Shown here one piece after another: positions 37,601 to 46,668 of a stretch of 64,000 nt of DNA; position 1 is the stretch's first letter; every line of letters begins with the position of its first letter. Source of the DNA: Neelides folsomi. Lineage: Eukaryota; Arthropoda; Collembola; Neelipleona; Neelidae. The position numbers were made by a program, and so were the translations under genes. The notes beneath the pieces were generated by a model. That model was not told the origin of the DNA. It saw only the letters and a program-made list of their open reading frames with translations, and made no database searches. Location: NCBI GenBank assembly GCA_034687125.1, contig JAQGBZ010000010.1, positions 372,001-436,000 on the forward strand, given 5' to 3'.

Positions 37601-40600
37601 TCAGTTCATACTTATCACGGTCCAAATCAATAGCTCCTGCATGAAGTCGGATAACTCCTGTATATTCCTCAATAACGAATTGTCCGGATTTCATTGAAAT
37701 TCCTGTTCCGTTTCCGACGAACCCGAATCTGAATAATTCAATGTGCAATTCAATTACTTAACCTTTCAATCATTATTCAAATTTTATTCGAGCAAAGGGT
37801 AAAAATTTTTTTAGTTCACCTGACGTTGTCACCATCTTTATCAGAAGCAACTACAGTAGTTACAAGAGTGTCAGGACCCGCGTTCTCATCTACGTTCGGT
37901 GTGTAAACTTGCTGAGAGAACTTTGGTTCTTCGTCATTCTTGTTTTTTGTGTAGATACGGACCGTTGCAGAACCCGTCTGTGGAGGATCACCTGCCATTT
38001 CACAAATAATTTACATTACTCATCAATTGAAACTCACGCTAACTCTGTGTAAACTTTCCGAAGAAGATTATCCCAATTAAAGAATTTTTATAGAGGAACA
38101 GAGGTGATAACATGGTTATTTGCATTAAGCTAATATTCATGTTCATGTCCTATACTTAAATCTTAAACAGTAGTAAAGAAGCTAGGATTAAACAACTCTA
38201 CAGTTATGCAACACCTTGTTATTCCTCATTCTGTTTAAACAAATAAACAAGTATACTGATACTTATAGCCAGGTATAGATAATATAAAATAAATATTAGA
38301 TATACTTGGTGAAAACTCAATCTTATTCACACAAGGTGAATGAAAAATGAAAGTAAAAAAACCGTGACATAAGGAAGTTCGTAAGGAATTCCGTTCGTCT
38401 CATTGATAGTATTTATCCATCAAATAGATAACATTTCTTGCAATTTAAGAAAATCGCTCATCCTTGTGGTTTCGAACTTATCTTTTTCCATTCTTCAGAG
38501 AGTCAATTCAAATAAATTTCTCTCTTGTCAATTCCTACTCAAGCATTCCTCCCTTCTTCTCCATTAGACGACTTTATAATCACATTACGTTAAGAGAGAT
38601 AAAGAGGATGGATTATAATGTAGAATGAGCATCTAGCGAATTTGAATATGCCTTCACTTCCTATTCTTATCCTAATTTCCGAGAAGGTCTATTCTCAAAT
38701 GGGAATTGAATATAAAAGATTCCCGAGTTCGTAAATTCATATCTCTCGAAAAATTTCCATACAATGCCCTATCACTTTTCTCAGCTCCTTATTATGTACT
38801 ATAGGAAATTTGAGAGCTCTTGGCTTTATATTATTATAAATAAATTACCTCTTCTTCTTCCCTAATGCTCAAAGCCACCTTTGATTTATATATCCTCAGT
38901 CGAGAGAGCAAACTGACATCATCATTATCGATGGAGAAACCATTAAGGTTCGAACCCATTTTTTCGCTCTTATTATGAGACTCATAATACAGAAGAATGA
39001 AGGTGTAGCTCGAAAAGATTCTTTTGGTGAAAGGAATGGCCACCCGAAGCAATTGAGATGTTTCGTGGAACCATTCACAAATTACACAACTAGCAAAAAA
39101 TGAATTAGGCTTCATACAATGTTCCACCAATTTGAATGGACATTCCGACATTTGCTTAATAAAAGGTCGATGAAGGTGACGAGAGAAATGTCTGGAGACT
39201 TCTAACAAAATCATTCATTCTGACGATGTTAAGGTAAAAGGTTTAATGATACACGTAATTTTTACATCAAAATGATATATTGGTGTAAAAAGGACCTGAG
39301 GGATAAAATCCTAACCTGTTTTTAAATAAGGGAGATAATCTCAAATGTGTATCTTCCCATTTGCATATTAACCGCAATTGAACCATTGAATGAGTTGTTA
39401 AGAAAGAGATTTTCCTTTCTAGTTGATAAATTACCTTTGTCACGAGCAGTGACCACAAATTCATAGTAGGCATTGTTGTTGTCCGCGTCCAATTGCTTGT
39501 TATTCCTGATGACTCCATTTGAGTCAATGGAGAAGTGGTCGTCTGAGACGAGGTATTCAATCTCTGCATTTGACCCCGAGTCAGCGTCCGTAGCCTTCAC
39601 TTTCAATATTGACGTCTCGAGTGGAAGATCCTCGTCAATGTTGTGTGCTTGGTAGTCCGGGAGTTCAAACTGAAATGAACCAATTGATTAGCATGTGAAT
39701 GAAAGCATTTTTTTATATTTCAAATTGATTGAGAATTACCTTTGGAGCGTTGTCATTCACGTCAGTCACTCGGATCGTAAGCTAAAAAGTGAGAAATATA
39801 AAATGATTGATTAAAATGATATAATCATTATTACATAAAGGTCAATAAAAAATTATCGGTGTTGGGAAATGAAATTAAAAAGATTTAAGGCCCAATTTTC
39901 TATCCAATTTAAAATTTAGAGATAAAACTGGGAAATCAGAGGAGAGAATGAAGACTGGAGGGGATGAAAACAGGAAGGATTGAGCTTAAGGACGGCATTG
40001 ATATTTCATTTCCCGAAGGAGCTTCAACTCAATTTTCCCTTCACACGCCCTCACTAATAAATGTTGGAAAAGTAAGGAAGAAAGGGGAGATTTCCAAACT
40101 CTTGGACTTTCTCCCTTCCATACTCCTCCTCGTTGTTTTTTTTGCCATCAAACCATTTCCTTTCACAAGAAAGTAATCAAACTGATTGACACGGAAGAAG
40201 GAAAGCACAATAAACTTCTTTTTATAGCTTTAGAGTTGATAAGGAAGTTTAAGATATTGTTTGTGTCAAGTTGACTGGTGAGGGCCCTTTGAATACTTCC
40301 ACGGGTCACCTCACTTCAATTGTCCTTTAACCTTTAAATCATTCAGACTTATGACATATCTATTTGTGCTTACGCATTTGATGCTCAAATGTAAATTGGG
40401 AGCTTTAGGACATTTCTTAAATGAGCCTGCATTTATGGTTTGTCAATATTATTATACAAAAAAAGATAAGACCGATTCTTCTATTTCGGTTGATATCCAA
40501 TTTCGGATAAATATTTCAAAAGTACAGTAGATTGAACAGCACACAACATGAGTCTAAAAGGCTTTTGTCTTGTACTTAATGGAGGCATCAAGAAAATACA

Positions 40601-43600
40601 AAAAGTAAGGAAATGACAAGTAAAGAAAATTGAAAAGAAATTGAGCCTGTCGATCACCTTTTAAGTAAATATGCAAATAAGGTTGAAGGGCGGAATTAAA
40701 GCTTCGAATCCATTAGAAAAACAAGGTTTAAAATAAATGAAAAAATGGATACCTCGACAGACGTAGAAAAGCCGCCAGAGTCTTCAGTAGCAGTGACAAT
40801 GAGTTGATAGACGTGGGGCTGCCGTAAATCTTCAAAGTCCAATTCCTTTGCAAGCTTCACAATGCCGGTGCTTGGGGCAATGTTGAAGGTTCCAGCTCCT
40901 TGGTGTCCCTGGGCCTTCAACGTGTATCTGATCTCCCGATCCGCAAACGACTTCGCCTTCACGGAGATAATACTGCAGAGAAACGAGTTTTTAATATCAT
41001 TTCATTATCATATCATGCATGCGAGAGATTCGTAAAGCTCTTGAGCAATTAGCCATACCTTCATCTATATTTAAGAAACACCCTTCCCGCAAACACACAC
41101 ACGAATCGATTTGATAATGGATGAGGGTAAAAAGCCATTTAAATACTAAAGTATATTTATGCGTCTGTCGTCCATGTACAAAAGACATAAAGTTAGTGTT
41201 TGCATGTGACATCGCGACTCATACAATCCATTTATACAACCGTCGTAGAAAGGGAGACAAAAAGGAAAAAAATTCCTAATACAATGTCATTCTTTGGGTC
41301 GTGTAGTGCAAGGTAATTAAACTGAAAGGATCCTTTATTGCGCGTGTAAATCAAAGAGATGTAGTAATACTTGCATAGTACAATTTAAAAAAGACCTTTA
41401 AAGGAGCACAAAAAATATCTAGTCACCTGTGACCCCTAATAAGGGAAAAAATATTTGATGCTTTGAAGAAGATATTTCCTCTCATTTTCAAAAGAACGTA
41501 GTACAGAACAGAATATTCTCGACAAAAGATCCCAGTGAAGATAGAACATGGAAGACTCTCGATATTCAAAATTAAAACGAAATCTTTGAAGGCCCAGACA
41601 GTTTTTCTCAGGGAAATTCCCTACTCATTAATTTCTCTTTCCGAAGGTTCATAATTTTGAAGAAGGAGGAACTCGAGAAATGAATAATTTGAGCAAAAAG
41701 TTTTAAAGAGTTTTTAAGAATACAATTTTCTAGATAGACGGTATTGTAATACATATGAGCATATTATAAAGAAATATCAAATGTTTTAGTATAAATACTG
41801 TAGGGAATCCACGCATCATTAGTAAAAGATTATTGTGTGAGAAATAGAATTTAGATTCCTTCTAATATACGAATATTTTCACACACCAGACGAGTTTCAA
41901 TAATAACCTTCAGTTCATTTCTAAATGTTAAATAATGAGAACTCGGGACAGTAAAAATGGGAAAAAACTTGAAATTATGAAGAGATAATGAAATAATGGT
42001 GAGGTGTCTTTCAAAAACTAATTGTTGGTTAAGAAGATGACTCTATTCTTCGTTCGGGATGTCGGAGCCGAAAAGCAGAATGGTTAGTCCAAGCTCATCT
42101 ATCAGACTCACTTTCGACCGAGACCTTTTCCGCCCACTCCCATACGAAATAAAAAACCCTTTAGAATTTACGAACTGTGAGAAGTCACCAATTTACGTCC
42201 AAACATGAAATGAAAGTGGGATTGAAACTGAATATGAAACTTCTAGTGAATGGTTTATATGCAAAAAGTTCAACCATCTATTCTCACTTAAATATTACGG
42301 AGCCTGTTAAGCCATATAATCTAGATGTAAAAATTGTCGTTTTTTCTCAGAGTTGGATTACTCGTAATCACATCAAAACAAAACAAAACGAAAAAATCAT
42401 CTAAAGTTTCTAGAAAAATTCATCTGATAAGGATAATAAAAACAAGAATTAAACTTAATTTTAAACAATTCTCTTTGTATTTGACAAAATAAGTATTTCT
42501 GACTCATTATTTGATTAAAATTTTAATTGTTAATTATGTATTAATTATTAATAATTTAAATCGATTTAACGATTGAAATGAGAACTTAAAATGTTAATAA
42601 CTTTTTTTGAACATGACATTAGCTTTCTAAAGTGATAAAAGAAATGCGAGGAACATTAAAATGTGGTGAAATGAATCTCTCCATTCAATTCATCTGCCCA
42701 AGATGGACTTTAATATAAAATAATAAAAAGAATGAGTCGTTTGTGAAACCCGTCTTCTCCGCCTTGGTCTCCATCGACCCTTTCCTTCTTCCATCTCCAT
42801 AATTCTCTCGCATGTAATAAATGTTCGCTGCTCTTTTATTAATGTGCGGATAAGGGGAGTTGGACAGAAGGCTTGTGGCTCTGACTAACCGCCGCATATA
42901 GAATCGTCGGTAATGTTCCTCCTTCAGAAGGAAAGGCGGCTCAGCCAAGAAGACGACGATGGTGATGATCGGCGAAGGATTTTAGCCAAACAATCATTCA
43001 TTCTTTCATGACGCATCAATAATTTTCTGTCTTGGACAAGAATGCCGTGCCATTCCCTCCAGAGCCAAGTATTCATCCAACTAGCCATTACAACCTTCTC
43101 TTCGGGATGTGTGTGTAGTATTTAATACTCACACGAGCATAAGGTACAGCAATTCCTGAACAATTCCGAGATTCATCCGCCTCCCCATCATAAATGTTAA
43201 GCCTTGACCACGAACTCGCATGTCCTTTCAATGGGGTGGGAATGAAGGGAGGACAATGGGGTTCTGCGGGAGAGGAAATCATGAACCGATCTCTTCTTCA
43301 TCTCGCAGGTCAACTACAATCCAAATCCTTCTCTCCGAGTCCTCGAACCTCCGCGCAGCCAAGAAGAGAAATGGGAAATAAAATGGATGTCCTCAAATGC
43401 CCCACACATAAAATCTTCCGCCCCATGCTATGATCCTGGCTTTTGAACAAAGGGTCGGATGAGGAACTTCCCGTAATTCAACCGCTTTTATAATATACTT
43501 TGTGATATAACGACTCCTCTTTTATAATTTCATTAACTGTCTCTTCTTCCTCCACGAGCTTCCCCGTCGTTTCGCTCAACCGAGACAAATTAAAGTTGGT

Positions 43601-46600
43601 AAAGTCGATAAAAGTGACAATTTCTTTTTCCACAATTTCATTGACACGATATAAAGCGGGTTCCTTCTATTCATATTTTGAATTATTGCCACTCAGGGAT
43701 TCAAATAAGCCGATGGATAAAAAATACCTAAATATCTCATGAAATCAGGCTTGATGGAAGGAGACATAAACATTATACAAGCTCATGTATACAAAAATCC
43801 GTTTTGAAATGAAGTTTGAGAGGGTGGAATGAAGATTTATATGGAAGAGCGACAAAAATATTCTCATCTGATAAACAGCCTTCTTTGAACAGCTCAAATA
43901 AAATGTAAAATAGTGTGGAAAATACGTAACATGAAGTGAGTTGAATGTTTGAGACTCCTTCTCTTACTTCGTAGCTCATTCTTTACTCATAGCCCTATCT
44001 TTTAGCTCAATTCCCTCTTAACTCCTATTGTTCTATGAAATATTTTGTTTGGATTGTCTGAATAGCCAGAGACAACCTCCTTGAGTAGATAATAGGACAC
44101 TACTTTACTTATAAAATAAGCTTCACTTAACTTGGACCACGTCAAGGGGATCCTTACTATACAATATAAAGTAAAGATTTAAGAAAGATATGTTGTGACA
44201 ACGAGACAAGCTACCCAATGTAAGAAATAGCTTATGTCTTTGAGAACCCCGACTTCTAAGAAACGGACTTGAAATGAATAAAATAGGAGTGGTGGCAATA
44301 GAAGAGGAAATAAAGTGAAGCAGAGGGAGAGTAAAAGCTTTAGAAGTTAATGAGTCCAACAAGATCTTTCTCAAGGGTGGCATTCTGATAAACTTTGACT
44401 CTCTTCCTCTCTCTCATCACCTCCTCTTCTCTTAAAGTCAGTTGCCTTTAACAGCAACTCATTCGCGTCTACTTGGAGATGCCCTTTATGGAAAAAATAC
44501 AACTTCCCATCGAATCCTAATTCTCCTTCAACTACAGTCTAAAATTACTCAATTAAGAAACTATAAATTAAAAATCCTTTTAACTTAATTCATTTCCATT
44601 TCCCTTCTGGTTCTACCAACATGCTATTAATTAAATAAATGGAGATTGTTTTTCTCAAATCCATAAGATGGTCTGAGATCTTCCCTTGCATCAAATCCAG
44701 ATGTACAAAGCAAAGAATACCAATGCATCAAGAGTTTCAGCACATATGTTTCTTAAAAATAAACATTCAAACACGAATTCCCCAGGCCTAATGTAATTTC
44801 AAGGAAATGCTGACATTTATATACCTAAATGTCTTGTTTAGTTAAAACGAAGCTTAAATCAAGATATTTTTAAATCAACATTAAAATAAAGGGTAATTAA
44901 ATTGTTACTTACTCAGAATCCTTCTTCCGGTTCTCGGGGATTTCCGCTTCATATTTAGGCATGTAAAACTGCGGCGGTCTCTTTCCTCCAACAATTGAAA
45001 GTCGCTCTTCCGGAGTTGACTGGAAGCGACGATCGTCCAATCGACCATTCTGGTCTTCCGCCTTGACATAGAGCACGTATTCCATATCAAGTTGGAATGA
45101 GTCCGTCCCACGCGTTCGGACCACCCCAGATCTCTCATCAACTTCAAACCGGCCACCGGCTGAAAAAATAATTATGTATCTCACTAATGACTTTCAGAAG
45201 CAGAACACATGTCATCATAACTTCCCGTAGCCAAAAACGCAATATGAAGTATGAAGTGGATGGGAAATTGGATTTTAACTGCAAGTTTGCACGAGTTCCA
45301 GAGATCAACTCTTCGACCAAACTTGGATTATTGAACCACACATGTATTTCATTTTTCTCTTAGGATTAGAGTTTAGAATATTATCAAGGTTTGACAAAGT
45401 TTTCTATGCAATAGCCAAAAAATAAATGATCGATATCATTGAGAAAAAATGTAAAAATTTCTCGGGTTAAATGATTTTGACTCTCACAGCATCGTATTTT
45501 TAACCTTTGGATTCGAGATTTTGGGATAAGGACAAAAAGAATCGTTGAATAGAGCTTTTAGAGTCATTTGTGAAGAATTCTCTGCGGGGATAAAGGTAAA
45601 GTTTAAAAGTTGTTAGATAAGGGCAGGGACAGTCTGGGTGCAATGTTGAGCCAAGGGTGCCATCCTGGTTACATCCAAGATGGATGGATCATGGATGGGT
45701 GAAGAATTCCTTTTTCATATAAAGAAAGAGCCGGGGAGAGAAATACAATGGCTGGGTACTTGAGGGTACCTAAGGTGAAAGACAAGAAGGTGGAGAGTAT
45801 GAAAAAACCGTTAAAAAAATAACATGGGAGATGGGAGAGTAAATATATATTTACTCGGTGGATGATAAGGGAAGAGGAGGTGAAGTCACCACCTGAGCCC
45901 TTGGCCCTGCAGGTATCCAATACTGATAGTAGGGTGAGTATTGTACAAGGAAGATCCCTTTAGGGGTTGTAAACCGATCCCTCTCAAGCCGACAGGGAAG
46001 CTAACAAAGGGTCAGCGTCTTAAAAAGACTTACAATATGGTACTACAATGTATTATGTATGATATTCTCCCTTCTTATTCTTTCAGCCCATCGTGATGAG
46101 AATATGATCTGTCTGTAGAAAATACAAAGAGCATTAACTACCAACAATTCAAATCACTCATCCCTAAACTGAATTTCGGAAAGCGACCTGCTCGCTAATT
46201 TACTTTCACATAATAAATGGTAAAGTGGGATTTCCGATTTTGGTTTCCCTTGTCGGAATCTCTCTTCTAGTCCATTAAATCTTAAGCTCCATTTCGTATG
46301 GAGGCACTGAGATATGAATCTCTTTAAGAAGCTTCCATTCCGGTCTTTCATGATGAAACTTTGGTTCAAAATGGGAAGTTCGATTTTTAAACGTCCATGT
46401 TCCCGTGTGAGTAACGAGGTTAGATAAAGTCTCAAATGTGGTTAGTGGAATGTAAATGTAACCACTGAGTACTCACTTCTGTCACGAACAATGAAATAGT
46501 GAATGCTGTGGTCAGTGTCCGGGTCTCTCGCTTGGAGTGTGAACACGGGCGTGTTGGGCGGGGCGTTGAGTTGGACGACAGCCTGCATCGGAAGTGGTCG

Positions 46601-46668
46601 GTTGATGAAATACGGAGACTCATCGTTCACATCTTTCACGTAAATAATCACACGCTGGTTGTCCGTAT
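9984..46668 (-). CDS. CadN: Neural cadherin CadN, 40 exons (37 positions), 5' end off the window
   Basis: Seen: 37 exon positions join in one frame (7,739 coding bases, 2,578 residues plus TAG at 9986-9984). In transcript order: 46668-46477, 45159-44913, 40972-40753, 39781-39740, 39669-39435, 37991-37820, 37728-37419, 37261-37136, 37065-36919, 36614-36423, [34268-34078 or 33446-33256], 31340-31151, 30939-30757, 30669-30489, 29179-29036, 22503-22388, [21624-21460 or 20040-19876], 19051-18914, 18728-18542, 18455-18222, 17952-17780, 17624-17169, 16908-16635, 16314-16106, 16000-15831, 15622-15454, 15369-15163, 14314-14037, 13917-13569, 13490-13230, 13116-12649, 12560-12374, 12299-12110, [11723-11482 or 11247-11006], 10670-10467, 10359-10177, 10090-9984. 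Closure of the frame over all junctions is the main internal check. Known: CadN mediates homophilic adhesion in axon targeting and epithelia through catenins. The protein follows the Drosophila CadN sequence I remember almost residue by residue. About 500 N-terminal residues with the signal peptide are missing. Confidence 0.97.
11006..11247 (-). CDS. CadN: CadN alternative EGF/transmembrane exon, distal copy (242 bp)
   Basis: Codes for the same unit with a different sequence: [27 protein letters not shown], then a membrane segment [17 protein letters not shown]. All eight cysteines have counterparts in the proximal copy, with small spacing shifts. Length and both splice phases are identical. 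The two copies are only 234 nt apart. Because 242 is not a multiple of three, joining both would shift the frame before the cytoplasmic tail. This is the position of the exon 18 pair in Drosophila CadN. Confidence 0.95.
11482..11723 (-). CDS. CadN: CadN alternative EGF/transmembrane exon, proximal copy (242 bp)
   Basis: Codes for the end of the third EGF, a full EGF with conserved cysteines ([26 protein letters not shown]) and the first part of the transmembrane helix ([17 protein letters not shown]), completed by [12 protein letters not shown] in the next exon (10670). Acceptor AAAG|TTGTGG, donor CTTA|GTAAGG. It starts in phase 2 and ends in phase 1, like the distal copy. It is the closer match to the fly isoform I recall. 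Confidence 0.95.
12110..13917 (-). CDS. CadN: CadN laminin-G domains and EGF2, up to the third EGF
   Basis: Exons 13917-13569 and 13490-13230 finish EGF1 ([12 protein letters not shown]) and code for the first laminin-G domain ([57 protein letters not shown]). Exon 13116-12649 holds EGF2 ([19 protein letters not shown]) and the start of the second laminin-G domain. Exons 12560-12374 and 12299-12110 finish it ([32 protein letters not shown]) and begin the third EGF ([10 protein letters not shown]). The second domain is unusually similar to the fly sequence, suggesting strong constraint. Confidence 0.96.
14037..14314 (-). CDS. CadN: CadN exon for the cysteine-rich (Fcc) box and start of EGF1
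   Basis: A 278-bp exon coding for [54 protein letters not shown] and [14 protein letters not shown]. The dense cysteines and the order of motifs match the box that follows the cadherin repeats in fly CadN. The last codons begin the first EGF-like domain (in-window residues about 1757-1849). The exon forms the near side of the intron that contains the nested plus-strand peptide gene. Confidence 0.95.
14619..14626 (+). promoter_or_regulatory. TATA-like element before the nested peptide gene
   Basis: TATAAATA lies 30-37 bp before the start codon at 14656. If used at the usual distance it would give a very short 5' UTR, so a different upstream start is also possible. In AT-rich DNA such a match can be chance. 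Confidence 0.3.
14656..14977 (+). CDS. Candidate RWamide neuropeptide precursor, 84 residues, nested in a CadN intron
   Basis: Seen: exon 1 14656-14752 (ATG in context AAAAAATGA) and exon 2 14820-14977 (TAA at 14975-14977) join in phase 1 across a 67-nt intron with donor C|GTAAGT and acceptor TTCTAG. Residues 1 to about 22 ([19 protein letters not shown]…) are a typical signal peptide. At 35-43 is KR-ENLRWG-R, that is dibasic cleavage, a five-residue core, glycine amide donor and a basic residue. A long acidic spacer (44-68) follows, then RK at 69-70 and a second segment [14 protein letters not shown] that runs to the stop. An AATAAA follows at 15105-15110. Inferred: a secreted prohormone giving ENLRWamide and possibly an IRWamide. 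It resembles short-neuropeptide-F precursors (fly LRWG-R units) and the cnidarian LRWamides only in the C-terminal motif; the family is unassigned. The second copy's Gly-Gly end is odd. Confidence 0.68.
15105..15110 (+). terminator. AATAAA polyadenylation signal candidate of the nested peptide gene
   Basis: A perfect AATAAA 127 bp after the TAA of the plus-strand peptide gene, still before the CadN exon at 15163. The transcript could therefore end inside the intron. Confidence 0.5.
15163..19051 (-). CDS. CadN: CadN membrane-proximal cadherin repeats and the region before the EGF/LamG part
   Basis: Exons 19051-18914, 18728-18542, 18455-18222, 17952-17780, 17624-17169, 16908-16635, 16314-16106, 16000-15831, 15622-15454 and 15369-15163 code for in-window residues 1018-1756. 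Linkers read DINDNAP, DINDMPP, DINDNKP, DINDNAP and DINDNKM. The last part ([13 protein letters not shown], then VDIFSVQTK and [11 protein letters not shown]) is the non-repeat region that precedes the cysteine-rich box. Exon 18455-18222 ends at a GC donor (see finding). Confidence 0.96.
18220..18222 (-). promoter_or_regulatory. CadN: Probable GC (non-GT) 5' splice site in CadN
   Basis: Exon 18455-18222 ends CTCAAAG and is followed by GCAATG. Joining after AAAG restores the family sequence [16 protein letters not shown] with the next exon (17952, acceptor TGTAG|GAACG) in the correct phase. No GT lies nearby that keeps the frame. GC-AG introns are a known minor class of U2-type introns. Confidence 0.75.
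19052..19875 (-). other. CadN intron after the second alternative pair
   Basis: An 824-nt AT-rich intron between the distal copy of the second pair and exon 19051. No gene or RNA is recognised. Confidence 0.6.
19876..20040 (-). CDS. CadN: CadN alternative exon, second pair, distal copy (165 bp)
   Basis: Codes for [33 protein letters not shown] and [15 protein letters not shown]. It is the same length as 21460-21624, aligns to it end to end, and has the same phase-0 ends. It lies 1.4 kb further along the transcript. This corresponds to the exon 13 pair of Drosophila CadN. Here nothing in the frame prevents both copies being included together. Confidence 0.93.
20041..21459 (-). other. CadN intron between the two copies of the second alternative pair
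   Basis: This 1,419-nt intron must hold signals that decide between the proximal and distal copies. No coding frame is convincing. I could not identify a docking or selector stem by eye. Confidence 0.6.
21460..21624 (-). CDS. CadN: CadN alternative exon, second pair, proximal copy (165 bp)
   Basis: Codes for [34 protein letters not shown] and [15 protein letters not shown]. It closely follows the fly CadN isoform I recall. Donor CAG|GTTACT, acceptor TTCAG|TAC. Its length is a multiple of three and both ends are at codon boundaries. Confidence 0.94.
21625..22387 (-). other. CadN intron before the second alternative pair
   Basis: A 763-nt intron. It holds a short perfect inverted repeat at about 21703-21722 (AAACTATC-TTAG-GATAGTTT) and a doubled ATTCGAAT at about 21732-21748. 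It may carry splicing regulators for the pair, but that is only inferred from position. Confidence 0.45.
22388..22503 (-). CDS. CadN: CadN cadherin-repeat exon flanking the second alternative pair
   Basis: A 116-bp exon coding for [32 protein letters not shown] and TRKR, with donor GTAAGT. It ends at a codon boundary, so the next exon must start with a complete codon. Both candidates (21624 and 20040) do, with TAC GAG and TAT GAT. Confidence 0.95.
22504..29035 (-). other. Large CadN intron, 6.5 kb
   Basis: AT-rich with many short purine runs (GGAAAG, AAAGGA). Open frames on both strands are short and show no domain, signal peptide or splice logic. A small hairpin with AAATCCG/CGGATTT arms lies at about 24981-25003. 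Nothing else is supported. Confidence 0.55.
29036..31340 (-). CDS. CadN: CadN middle cadherin-repeat exons
   Basis: Exons 31340-31151, 30939-30757, 30669-30489 and 29179-29036 code for [45 protein letters not shown] and [17 protein letters not shown]. They continue into 22503-22388 across a 6.5-kb intron. One acceptor (…ATGAAG|CTCGGG at 31341) lacks a good pyrimidine tract but is fixed by the reading frame and by similarity. The donor of 30757 is GTGGGT. Confidence 0.94.
29180..30488 (-). other. CadN intron, 1.3 kb
   Basis: AT-rich intron sequence between exons 30669-30489 and 29179-29036. No feature is seen. Confidence 0.55.
31341..33255 (-). other. CadN intron after the first alternative pair
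   Basis: A 1.9-kb intron. It has diverged TTAAGTAAA-containing repeats at about 31848-31960 and a doubled CACTATGTCTAAAA at about 32683-32722. No gene is seen. Confidence 0.5.
33256..33446 (-). CDS. CadN: CadN alternative exon, first pair, distal copy (191 bp)
   Basis: Codes for [41 protein letters not shown] and SVKA. Acceptor CTAG|CGG and donor AG|GTCGGT give the same phases as the proximal copy, 631 bp upstream in the transcript. This copy is the closer match to the fly sequence I recall ([22 protein letters not shown]). Both copies cover the end of one cadherin repeat, its linker and the start of the next. Confidence 0.92.
33447..34077 (-). other. CadN intron between the copies of the first alternative pair
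   Basis: A 631-nt intron, very AT-rich. Splicing control elements for the pair are expected here, but none is recognisable by eye. Confidence 0.55.
34078..34268 (-). CDS. CadN: CadN alternative exon, first pair, proximal copy (191 bp)
   Basis: Codes for [41 protein letters not shown] and SVKA. The exon begins at a codon boundary and ends after AG of a split codon, with donor AG|GTTTGT. It is homologous along its whole length to 33256-33446 and has the same length and phase, so either copy joins exon 36614-36423 to exon 31340-31151. This is the position of the mutually exclusive exon 7 pair in Drosophila CadN. Because 191 is not a multiple of three, using both or neither would break the frame. 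Confidence 0.93.
34269..36422 (-). other. CadN intron before the first alternative pair
   Basis: A 2.2-kb AT-rich intron without a supported gene. Repeats of TCTATATAATC occur near 35890-35920. Confidence 0.5.
36423..46668 (-). CDS. CadN: CadN exons for the first cadherin repeats in the window
   Basis: Ten exons (46668-46477 to 36614-36423) code for in-window residues 1-627. Calcium-binding linkers are visible as DVNDESP, DVNDNAP, NKNDEEP, DVNDNKP and DVNDNPP. One linker, before [16 protein letters not shown], lacks the D-x-ND pattern and is read GGKRPPQF, as in my recollection of fly CadN. Exon 39781-39740 is only 42 bp (14 codons, [14 protein letters not shown]). The first exon begins in the middle of a codon (phase 1), so at least one coding exon lies upstream. 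Introns here range from 70 nt (37066-37135) to 3.9 kb (40973-44912). Confidence 0.95.
37992..39434 (-). other. CadN intron, 1.4 kb
   Basis: The overlapping minus-strand open frames at 38834-39214 have no cadherin motif or other domain and are not taken as exons. No other feature is seen. Confidence 0.55.
39782..40752 (-). other. CadN intron, 1.0 kb
   Basis: AT-rich intron before the 42-bp exon. A 70-codon plus-strand open frame at 39964-40176 has no recognisable feature. Confidence 0.5.
40973..44912 (-). other. CadN intron, 3.9 kb
   Basis: Intron between exons 45159-44913 and 40972-40753. The part around 42730-43440 is less AT-rich than the rest and has short open frames on both strands, but no protein is recognisable. 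Confidence 0.5.
45160..46476 (-). other. CadN intron, 1.3 kb
   Basis: Intron without a supported gene. A purine-rich stretch with ATGGATGG repeats lies near 45678-45700. Confidence 0.5.
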
